Below are positions 5,875 to 11,698 of a DNA stretch of 12,733 bases, piece after piece. Every line of letters starts with the position of its first letter. Within the stretch, counting starts at the first letter, position 1. The DNA lies in assembly GCA_003554375.1 (NCBI GenBank), contig PWGF01000351.1:1-12733 (forward strand). The letters run 5' to 3'. The notes below the pieces were generated by a model, which had not been told where the DNA came from, did not search any database, and worked only from the letters and a program-made list of their open reading frames with translations. The DNA comes from Spirochaetaceae bacterium (GTDB taxonomy: Bacteria > Spirochaetota > Spirochaetia > DSM-27196 > SKKC01). The position numbers and the translations under genes are program-made.

Positions 5875-6615
5875 GTGTCACTGAGAACGGTTTCCCCTAC
5901 AAATGAATACCAGCCCCCCGCGCGCCCTAACAGGCTTATCCTGCCCCTCGTAGCGCTCCTCCTGGGCCTGGCCGCCCCTCCACTTCTGGGGGAGACCGAC
6001 CCGCTCGAGCGATGGTACCGCGAGAGCGCCCACGCGGAGCAGTATCGCGGTGTACGGGAGGAGCTTTCGGCACTTCTGGAGGATGCATCCGAAGCGGAGA
6101 TTCCAACCGCTCTCGTCATGCGTCTGGTGCGGGAAGGCGCGGTGAAGCGCGCCGGCCCTGAGGAGCTTGTCCGGGCGACGGAGCGCTATATCGATCGGCT
6201 TGCAGTGATTCGCGATGCACTCGCGCAAGCGGGATGGTGGGAGGACGTCAAGGAAGATCCGACTGACCTGCTCCAGGCAGGCGCCGCGTTCCTGGAGACA
6301 AGCGCAAACGCGGAGACCGCCCGGGCCCTCATTGGCAAAGCGCCGTCACCCCGCCACGCGCGCGAAGCGCTCCTTACCCTTTCGAGCATCTATAGTGTGG
6401 ACTCGCTGGAGGATCCGGTCCTGCGGGAGCTCGGAATCGCCTTCCTCGAGAGCGCACTCTCGCCAGGGTCGTATTCCTCGATCGCCTCGCTCTACGTACA
6501 AACAAGAGCCGGAGGGCGATCTGCTTCCACCGTGATCGATACGATCGTCGCCACGCTGTCCGAAGGAGGGGGAATCCTTCAGCTCCGGCGTGAGCTGGGC
6601 TCCGGAACCCGTTGA
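5875..6615 (+). CDS. exported protein of unknown function, third gene of the sigma operon
   Basis: A 246-residue protein that I do not recognise. A signal peptide or anchor is visible at residues ~20-39 (RLILPLVALLLGLAAPPLLG), preceded by an unusually long polar N-terminus. The remainder is mainly helical and acidic, with segments such as YRGVREELSALLEDASEAEI, ATERYIDRLAVIRDALAQAG and a closing LQLRRELGSGTR; no cysteines or catalytic motifs stand out. The start is GTG 5875, with AGGAG 9 nt upstream in a repeated element. It follows the CBM48 gene by 59 nt with no terminator, so it should be co-transcribed from the ECF-type promoter at 5041. By context it may be a periplasmic partner of the sigma/anti-sigma pair; that is inference from position only. 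The gap that follows (6616-6747) shows only short weak hairpins. Confidence 0.78.
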   Translation: MSLRTVSPTNEYQPPARPNRLILPLVALLLGLAAPPLLGETDPLERWYRESAHAEQYRGVREELSALLEDASEAEIPTALVMRLVREGAVKRAGPEELVRATERYIDRLAVIRDALAQAGWWEDVKEDPTDLLQAGAAFLETSANAETARALIGKAPSPRHAREALLTLSSIYSVDSLEDPVLRELGIAFLESALSPGSYSSIASLYVQTRAGGRSASTVIDTIVATLSEGGGILQLRRELGSGTR

Positions 6616-6747
6616 GACGCCGGCACGGCCGGGCGGCCGCCGCGGTACGATAGGACCCGGGCAGTGGCTTATCCTACCACGACCCCGTGGCCGGAACCGC
6701 GACCGCGCTTCGTATTGCTGTCTATGGAACCGTGCCAACGCGTTCCC

Positions 6748-7752
6748 TTACCGAAGCGTCCAGTGAGCCGAGATCCCGCCGCTGACATCGAATCGCTCCA
6801 GATCAGGAGAGTTCGAACGAACCAAGCGCCCTTCCAGCGTAGGCCGCAGCTCGAGTCGGTCTCCCACAGGCCACAGGGAGAGTGCCAGCGCCGGCCGGAA
6901 CTCGCTTCGGAGCTGCGGCGAGTCGCCGACCTTCCCGTCCACTACGAAGTCGTGCGCATACTGCCGAACGGACATGGGAAGTTCAAGCATAATCCGAGCC
7001 GACGGCCCGAGCTGGGCGGTTGCTTCGATACGTCCACCGGCCTCCGTATAGGTCCACGCGGCAAGCTCCTCGCCGTCGACTTCCTCGACATCATTTGAGG
7101 CATAGAGCCCCCCGTGCGCACCGAATCTCACGGTTGTTGCGCCCGGGGTATACCAGTCAACCTCGAGCTCCCCGAGCACCCGCCTCTGGTAGCGCCGCGG
7201 ATTGTCGCTGTCTCCTACACGGCCCGAAATCTCTCCAACGACCGCGTCACCGAGAAGAGCAGAAACGCCTACACCGGCGCTTCGATCGCGAGTAGTCTCA
7301 TCGGCGAACTCCCATTCAAGTTCCGGCTTAAGGAAGACCGAGTAGTCTTCGGCTCCGTACTCCACCCGTAGTCCCGCGTCCGTCATCAGAAAATCGCCGG
7401 TCTCAGCGGTACTCAGATACACCATGGTGTCGTTGGAGATGCGTGCGGTGAACGGGCCCTGCCGATACGTCAGGCCGGTCTTCGCAGCTCCCTCCACGCC
7501 CGTTAGCGCCGCCGGTCCGGCATGGACCACCCGTACGTCGAGACGGTTGTCGGCCGACACCGCGCGGCTGAGACGAAGGCCGGCGTCGCTTCGCGCTCCC
7601 GCGTACCACTGGGAGGTGACCGCCGCCTCTCCGGACAAGTCCACGGTGCCCTCCCCGCCTCCGTAAAGCCCAATCTCGAGAGCCGCGGCGGAAACGGTAC
7701 ACCAGCCAACTACCAGCAGAAGAGAGATATTCCTCAGCACCTTTTTCGTCAT
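6748..7752 (-). CDS. predicted outer-membrane beta-barrel protein
   Basis: A 334-residue protein with a classical signal peptide (KKVLRNISLLLVVGWCTVSAAA, cleavage probably before LEIGLYGG). The mature part is a run of alternating polar/hydrophobic strands with aromatic girdle residues (for example SQWYAGARSDAGLRLSRAV, LRVEYGAEDYSVFLKPELEW, TTVRFGAHGGLYAS and the final VSGGISAHWTLR). This is what a transmembrane barrel of roughly 14-18 strands looks like; it lacks the usual terminal Phe. I cannot assign a porin or transporter family. ATG 7752 is preceded by GAGGAG 9 nt upstream. It starts 64 nt after the stop of the secreted Glu/Arg-rich protein on the same strand, so read-through from the ECF-type promoter at 8424-8452 is likely; a local -10-like TATAGA is also present. 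Confidence 0.8.
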   Translation of the reverse strand: MTKKVLRNISLLLVVGWCTVSAAALEIGLYGGGEGTVDLSGEAAVTSQWYAGARSDAGLRLSRAVSADNRLDVRVVHAGPAALTGVEGAAKTGLTYRQGPFTARISNDTMVYLSTAETGDFLMTDAGLRVEYGAEDYSVFLKPELEWEFADETTRDRSAGVGVSALLGDAVVGEISGRVGDSDNPRRYQRRVLGELEVDWYTPGATTVRFGAHGGLYASNDVEEVDGEELAAWTYTEAGGRIEATAQLGPSARIMLELPMSVRQYAHDFVVDGKVGDSPQLRSEFRPALALSLWPVGDRLELRPTLEGRLVRSNSPDLERFDVSGGISAHWTLR

Positions 7753-7770
7753 ACGCTCCGGCTCCTCGTT

Positions 7771-7788
7771 CTGTCTATCTGTCTATAA
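7771..7788 (-). promoter_or_regulatory. 8-bp direct repeat with -10-like TATAGA before the barrel gene
   Basis: On the minus strand ATAGACAG is repeated twice in tandem (7786-7771), beginning inside a -10-like TATAGA (7788-7783). The site lies about 30 nt before ATG 7752. No good -35 is seen at the right distance, so it could be a weak secondary promoter or an operator. Confidence 0.25.
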
Positions 7789-7816
7789 TGCTTGGTCCGT
7801 GTGTTTCGCCGCCGCA

Positions 7817-8383
7817 TTACCTGGTTGTAGAGGGGCCACCACCCGGCACTCCGTCCGGAGCATCCTGCGGTCCGGGCACGCCGGACTGGATCCGACGCGC
7901 CCGCTCTTCCGCACGCTCGCGAATTTCGGCAGCCCGTTCCCGCCGTTCGGCAGCTCGCGCCGCGTGCTCGGGAACCTCCGCGCGCGCCTCGAAGCCAAGC
8001 TGGGCGGTCACCCGGTGTGGGGACTCACCCCGAGCCAGACGCCGCTCGGCGCGCGTATGCTGCTCCACAACCCACGCAGCAAGCTCGGAGCCGCTCGCGG
8101 GCTCTTCTCTGAGTGCCGACGCGCGCAAGGCGATCTCCAACCCTCGTACATCGACAAACTCTTCAGACAGCTCGGCAAGCACCTCGCGATGGAACGCCTC
8201 GCGCTCGTTTTCGTCCTCGAACCGCTCCTCCGCAGCCTCGGCAACGAGAGCTTCAATCTGCTCGCGTTCCTCCGGGAGGTTCTCGGCTGCCCCCGCCGCA
8301 AACAGCGGCGTTAGACCGGCAAGAAAAAAGACTGCTGCCGCGGCTACCACTCGGCACCAGCATAACCTGTTTCCCATCATCAT
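7817..8383 (-). CDS. secreted Glu/Arg-rich protein of unknown function
   Basis: A 188-residue protein not assignable to a family. A signal peptide occupies the first ~30 residues (VVAAAAVFFLAGLTPLFAA, mature start around AAGAAE, a pattern familiar from spirochaetal exported proteins). The mature part is helical, acidic at first (EEREQIEALVAEAAEERFED) and Arg-rich later (AARAAERRERAAEIRERAEE), so coiled-coil is likely. A Gly/Pro tail closes it (GVPGPQDAPDGVPGGG). ATG 8383 is the first of three consecutive ATG codons, and GAGGAGG ends 6 nt before it; the open frame upstream to 8578 contains the promoter and is not translated in my view. It is preceded by a TGCAACC-N16-GGTAGT promoter 40 nt upstream and followed 64 nt later by the barrel gene. 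It may act as a periplasmic chaperone or stress-responsive protein, a guess from context. Confidence 0.78.
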   Translation of the reverse strand: MMMGNRLCWCRVVAAAAVFFLAGLTPLFAAGAAENLPEEREQIEALVAEAAEERFEDENEREAFHREVLAELSEEFVDVRGLEIALRASALREEPASGSELAAWVVEQHTRAERRLARGESPHRVTAQLGFEARAEVPEHAARAAERRERAAEIRERAEERARRIQSGVPGPQDAPDGVPGGGPSTTR

Positions 8384-8423
8384 TGGCCACCTCCTCTGTG
8401 AGCGTCTGCTCACCTCGTTTCCT

Positions 8424-8452
8424 ACTACCCACGCAGACCGCTCTCGGTTGCA
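8424..8452 (-). promoter_or_regulatory. predicted ECF-sigma promoter C (secreted Glu/Arg-rich protein and barrel)
   Basis: On the minus strand TGCAACC (8452-8446), 16 nt, GGTAGT (8429-8424); the ATG at 8383 follows after 40 nt. It differs from the other three elements only in the last base of the -10 box. Confidence 0.78.
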
Positions 8453-8516
8453 CGCCCCCTCCGAACCTTCATCAAGTAGGAGGCCTCGCTGCTCGTTCGG
8501 CAGGGCCGCGGGCGTC

Positions 8517-8957
8517 TCATGTTTCGTCAGACACTGCTTGCTCAAGCGCAGCAGCCTGCCGCCGCAGCCTCCCCACATTATCTTCCAGAGCGCTTCTCGT
8601 AAGCCGCAGCTGTGTCCGAGATGGCGTCGTCATCCCTGGGGCGCCGCGAAGCACCTCCAAGTCCAGTGCCGGCTTCACCTCCTGCTCCACACTCTCTGCG
8701 AGTGCCTGCGCCGCCCGGGCCACCCGAACGGCGTAATCGCTCAGACCAACCGCCTGGTCCGCGGCATCTTCCTTCTCAACCAAATCGTCGAGTAGATGAA
8801 GGTCGCTCGATTGGAGAGACGCCGCCAAGATGAGCTTACGTACCGCTTCGTTCGCCCGAAACCAGCCCACGGTCTCGCGCAAGCGAGCAAGCGATCTCTT
8901 CGTACCTTCATGCTTTGACTCATTGGCCTCTGCCGGTCGTTTCATGTACGTGTGCAT
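8517..8957 (-). CDS. small helical protein of unknown function
   Basis: A 146-residue, probably cytoplasmic protein without signal peptide or membrane segment. It is almost wholly helical with heptad-like leucines: KRSLARLRETVGWFRANEAV, LILAASLQSSDLHLLDDLVE, YAVRVARAAQALAESVEQEV and a C-terminal LEDNVGRLRRQAAALEQAV. I recognise no family. I place the start at ATG 8957, with TAGGAGG ending 9 nt before it; the next in-frame ATG four codons later is a fallback. The frame stays open upstream across the promoter into the sulfatase gene, but that part is not a protein extension in my view. It has its own TGCAACC-N16-GGTAGA promoter only 22 nt upstream of the ATG, implying a very short leader. It is followed on the same strand after 133 nt by the secreted protein gene, which also has this promoter type. 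Confidence 0.75.
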   Translation of the reverse strand: MHTYMKRPAEANESKHEGTKRSLARLRETVGWFRANEAVRKLILAASLQSSDLHLLDDLVEKEDAADQAVGLSDYAVRVARAAQALAESVEQEVKPALDLEVLRGAPGMTTPSRTQLRLTRSALEDNVGRLRRQAAALEQAVSDET

Positions 8958-8979
8958 CTTTTTTGTCCTCCTACCTCCA

Positions 8980-9008
8980 TCTACCTTCCACCCCCATTCC
9001 CGGTTGCA
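8980..9008 (-). promoter_or_regulatory. predicted ECF-sigma promoter B (small helical protein)
   Basis: On the minus strand TGCAACC (9008-9002), 16 nt, GGTAGA (8985-8980), then 22 nt to ATG 8957. Further upstream in the same gap the 9-mer GTGTCGGGG occurs twice (minus strand, 9041-9033 and 9078-9070), 37 bp apart, with no known role. Confidence 0.8.
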
Positions 9009-9085
9009 TCCGGCCACCTTCTGCTCCAGGCACCCCGACACGTTCACGGTCCTCAACACTTCCACACTCCCCCGACACCTCCACG

Positions 9086-10573
9086 CTACCGGAGCCCGAA
9101 CCGCTCCAGCTCGCTTGCCGGGGCACCGTAGCGCCGCATAACCTCGGCAAGGCGAGTACGCCACTCCTGGTGAAGCGCCGCGTCCGCGATCGGGGATTCC
9201 TGCTGCGGGTCTGTCTCCAGATCGAAGAGCAGATCCTCCCGCGGAGCATGAGGCCCGAGCTTGCTCCCTTCGAACGGGATCCTGAACACCGGCACCCCGC
9301 CCGTATACGGTAGAAAGACGCCGCTCTCCGCTCGCGCAAGAAGCTCCGCGTCCGAGCCGGCGTAGCGAATCGGAAGCGCCGTGTAGTCGTAGAGCGGCTT
9401 CGACTCGTCCGGGGCACGCGTGTACGTGTAGCGCCCGTCGGTGATGTTGATGGTCTTCCCCCAGTAGCCGTAGAGCACTGCGTCGTGGTGCGGATCGTCG
9501 GTCGGCTCCTCCGCCAGAAGCCGGTCCCAGGCTATCCCCTGCACCCGCTCGGAAATCGGGACGCCGTGGCCCGAGAGCACGGTCGGAACGGTATCGATCG
9601 TAGTCGTAAGCTGTTGGATCCGCCGGCCTTGCCATGCGCACCGCGAGTCGTAAACTACGAGCGGGATATGCACCAGCTCTCGGTAGTCGTACATGTAGTT
9701 CTTGGCGAAGTAGCCGTGCTCGCCCAAGAGGTGGCCGTGATCGGTCGTCAAGATAATGCGGAGCCCTTCGCCCCAGAGATCGAGCTCGTCGATCGTGTCC
9801 AGGAAGTAGCCGAGCCACGTGTCAGCCATCGTGAGGGTGCCTGCGTAGCAGGCGCGCACGTGCGCGATCGCCTCGCGGCTTTCGTCGGTGACCGGCCCGT
9901 AGGGTGGCCAATCGAAGTGGTATCCGCTCTTCCACGGCTCGGCGTACCGATCGCGATATCGATTGGGACAGGCGAACGGCTCGTGCGGATCGAAAACCTC
10001 GAGCTGCAGAAACCAGTCGTCCTCATGGCCGTTTTCGCGCAGAAACTCGATCCCGCGCTGGAAACACTGCGGCGTCGAGTAGTCCAGATCGTTGTCGCTG
10101 TCCATGAATTGCCGGTTCACCCAGTTCTGCCTCCAGAGTTGGCCGAGGTGCTCCGGTATCTCCGGCGCCCGGACCTTAGCACGCCACGGATCACCCTCCT
10201 GACCGCGGCAGAACTCCCATGTCGTGAAGGCCGTGTGGTAGCCGTGTGCCGCCTGCCGGAAGTAGTGGTAGTGGTCCGTTATAAGATGGGAGTAGACTCC
10301 CGCTTCGCGCAGCCGCTCCGGAAGCCGGTCGTCGAAGGGCTGCATCGCCCCCCACGGAGTCTCCATGAAGTTCACTCGCCCCGTCATCATCTCGCGCCGC
10401 GCGGGCATGCACGGCAACGACCCCGCGTAGTGCTGGTCGAAAACGGCCGACCGCCGCGCAAGCCGATCGATGTTCGGCGTATCCACGGCCGGGACTCCTG
10501 CGCCCGCCGCAGCCCCATAGAGCCCCAAGTAGTGCCGATTCAGCGAATCAAGAACGATAAAGACAGTACGCAT
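9086..10573 (-). CDS. sulfatase family protein (formylglycine-dependent, Cys type)
   Basis: A 495-residue member of the type-I sulfatase/alkaline-phosphatase superfamily, predicted to hydrolyse sulfate esters. The modification motif C-x-P-x-R is present at Cys55 (SLPCMPARRE); this cysteine becomes the formylglycine nucleophile. Metal and active-site residues in the usual places are D9 near the N-terminus (VFIVLDSLNRHYLGLYG), FDPHEPF (D195, H197), TTDHGHLLGEHG (D278, H279) and K291. The C-terminal sub-domain includes DLLFDLETDPQQESP, the standard family ending. There is no signal peptide, so it is either cytoplasmic or exported in another way. The natural substrate is unknown. No maturase gene (anSME or FGE) lies in the window. 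The start is ATG 10573; the ribosome site is poor. A plus-strand open frame of nearly equal length opposite it is an antisense artefact of GC-rich codons. Confidence 0.93.
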   Translation of the reverse strand: MRTVFIVLDSLNRHYLGLYGAAAGAGVPAVDTPNIDRLARRSAVFDQHYAGSLPCMPARREMMTGRVNFMETPWGAMQPFDDRLPERLREAGVYSHLITDHYHYFRQAAHGYHTAFTTWEFCRGQEGDPWRAKVRAPEIPEHLGQLWRQNWVNRQFMDSDNDLDYSTPQCFQRGIEFLRENGHEDDWFLQLEVFDPHEPFACPNRYRDRYAEPWKSGYHFDWPPYGPVTDESREAIAHVRACYAGTLTMADTWLGYFLDTIDELDLWGEGLRIILTTDHGHLLGEHGYFAKNYMYDYRELVHIPLVVYDSRCAWQGRRIQQLTTTIDTVPTVLSGHGVPISERVQGIAWDRLLAEEPTDDPHHDAVLYGYWGKTINITDGRYTYTRAPDESKPLYDYTALPIRYAGSDAELLARAESGVFLPYTGGVPVFRIPFEGSKLGPHAPREDLLFDLETDPQQESPIADAALHQEWRTRLAEVMRRYGAPASELERFGLR

Positions 10574-10713
10574 GGGGCAAGCCTGCCCTCGCGCCGCGCT
10601 CGTGTCAAACGTGGCCGGCCGCTAGACCGAGACGCGCAGACTATCCGCTGTCCGTTCAGACGCCGCCCGTGCCGTAAGACGCTCGCCGTGCCTAAAGGGC
10701 GTCCGAGGTGGCT

Positions 10714-10787
10714 CCGGAGACGCGACTCCGGCCGCATCGCGCCGCCTCCGGCCGCATCGGGCCGCCTCGGGCCGCCTCAGGCCGCAG
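10714..10787. repeat. 10-bp tandem repeat array (GCCGC-rich) and hairpin between mntA and the sulfatase gene
   Basis: From about 10728 to 10787 the motif GGCCGCMTSS recurs with an exact 10-bp period (GCCGC at 10731, 10741, 10751, 10761, 10771 and 10781), about six copies; two 20-bp super-units starting CCGGCCGCATCG are visible. Directly beside it is an inverted repeat CCGGAG / CTCCGG (10714-10719 and 10726-10731). It lies in a 238-nt gene-free gap downstream of mntA and upstream of the sulfatase start, on the transcript side of both. Function is unknown; a structured 3' end is possible. Confidence 0.7.
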
Positions 10788-10811
10788 GCGAATCCGTTCG
10801 CTGGGGCGATC

Positions 10812-11150
10812 TCACCCTGCCTGCGCACCAAGAAGCTCGATACCGACGCGCTCGATATGATCGAGGACGGCGCGATCCGTCTCCTCAGTCGCTACGACCA
10901 CGTCCACGCTCCACGGGAAAAGCAACTCTTCCAGAATGCTTTTCCACCGCCCGGCGTCGCGCGCCGTGATCCCGTCTCCAAAGACAGCAAGGTCGATGTC
11001 GGATCCCTCCCGGGCGCACCCCTTTGCCCGCGACCCAAAGAGTACGACGCTCCGCACCCGTTCATCGTCGCCAAACGTGCTGCGAATCTTCCGGAGCTGA
11101 TCGCGGCTCAGCCCCGTACGCTTCTCCAGAGCCTGAGAGGTCTCACTCAT
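10812..11150 (-). CDS. mntA: MntA-type minimal nucleotidyltransferase (antitoxin of a HEPN/MNT pair)
   Basis: A 112-residue stand-alone nucleotidyltransferase domain. The fold's signature is complete: GSRAKG at 39-44, then SDIDLAV with D51 and D53, and the third acidic residue D83 in SVDVVVA. MntA antitoxins of this class neutralise HepT by transferring AMP units to a tyrosine beside its catalytic motif (established for the Shewanella pair). The ATG overlaps the HepT stop codon by four nucleotides (ATGA), the standard toxin-then-antitoxin order with translational coupling. The N-terminal ~25 residues are a small helical lead (SRDQLRKIRSTFGDDERV). All key residues are intact, so the antitoxin should be functional. 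Confidence 0.9.
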   Translation of the reverse strand: MSETSQALEKRTGLSRDQLRKIRSTFGDDERVRSVVLFGSRAKGCAREGSDIDLAVFGDGITARDAGRWKSILEELLFPWSVDVVVATEETDRAVLDHIERVGIELLGAQAG

Positions 11151-11545
11151 ACGCTCTTCTGCTCCAGCAGCGCTCGCAGATTCTTCAGGAGCCGTGCGTA
11201 GTCATCCCGTATTTCGTGCTCCAGTTGCGCTGCTTGTTCTTCGTTGTACACGTGCGTGCTGCGATCACGTGCCTCGTGCATTGCCGCCCATCGCTCCCCG
11301 TCCTGGATCAGCCCTCCATGGAATGCCTGCCGAATGGTAGCCTTTGGGCCAACTACCTCCTCGAACCCGAGATCCCTCAGGTAGTCCTGAAGCGTCTTCC
11401 ACGCAAGCTCATAGCACAGCTCAAAAGCTTTAACGATGCCTTGGCGCTCGAGCTTATTGGGATTCCGGACGGCCACGCCCTCTAACAGGTTGTCGACGCT
11501 CCGGGAGTAGTTCGAGAGTCGTTGCTTCCAGCGGACATCGTCCAT
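11147..11545 (-). CDS. hepT: HepT-like HEPN protein, HI0074 family (toxin of a HEPN/MNT pair)
   Basis: A 132-residue all-helical protein of the HI0074/nucleotidyltransferase-substrate-binding family: RWKQRLSNYSRSVDNLLEG, GIVKAFELCYELAWKTLQDYL, then IRQAFHGGLI and a last helix EIRDDYARLLKNLRALLEQ. The R-x4-H-x-Y motif is present as R93, H98 and Y100 (RDRSTHVY). In HEPN toxins this is the RNase centre, and the tyrosine is the residue AMPylated by MntA. I start it at ATG 11545 because the fold begins there, although no clear ribosome site is visible; the open frame extends to 11629 without recognisable sequence. The next gene (mntA) overlaps by 4 nt. It could act in stability of the region or in phage defence. 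Confidence 0.88.
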   Translation of the reverse strand: MDDVRWKQRLSNYSRSVDNLLEGVAVRNPNKLERQGIVKAFELCYELAWKTLQDYLRDLGFEEVVGPKATIRQAFHGGLIQDGERWAAMHEARDRSTHVYNEEQAAQLEHEIRDDYARLLKNLRALLEQKSV

Positions 11546-11567
11546 ACCACGAGGATACGCCGTCACA

Positions 11568-11613
11568 GGGGACACGGCAAGACAAAGGGCAAGACGCCCT
11601 GACTCTTGTCCCC
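11568..11613. promoter_or_regulatory. inverted repeats between hepT and the divergent TolC-type gene
   Basis: GGGGAC (11568-11573) and GTCCCC (11608-11613) form an outer inverted repeat, and AGGGC / GCCCT (5-nt spacer AAGAC, about 11586-11600) an inner one. The motif GCAAGAC is also repeated 12 bp apart (11577 and 11589). It sits 23 nt before the hepT start, where an operator for autoregulation would be expected. Confidence 0.4.
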
Positions 11614-11698
11614 GCTTCCGCTCCTCCACGCCACGCCTTCACATAAGCTTCACCGTGACTCCTCGTTTCGTCCATCCCCACACCCGAACTATTGAACT

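Noticed and set aside
6616..6747. Possible bidirectional terminator between the convergent genes
   Set aside because: Only short stems (for example CCACG-ACCC-CGTGG) or mismatched ones are present and none is followed by a T-run, so I do not call a terminator.
7788..8795. 335-codon plus-strand open frame
   Set aside because: The product is Ser/Arg/Ala-rich and antisense to two minus-strand genes with ribosome sites and promoters.
8958..9818. N-terminal extension of the small helical protein (open frame up to 9818)
   Set aside because: It runs through the promoter at 8980-9008 and in a wrong frame through the sulfatase gene; a ribosome site sits at ATG 8957.
9485..10969. 494-codon open frame on the plus strand opposite the sulfatase
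   Set aside because: It is the antisense of a strongly supported sulfatase gene. The product is Arg/Pro/Val-rich with no family features; long antisense frames are expected in GC-rich codon use.
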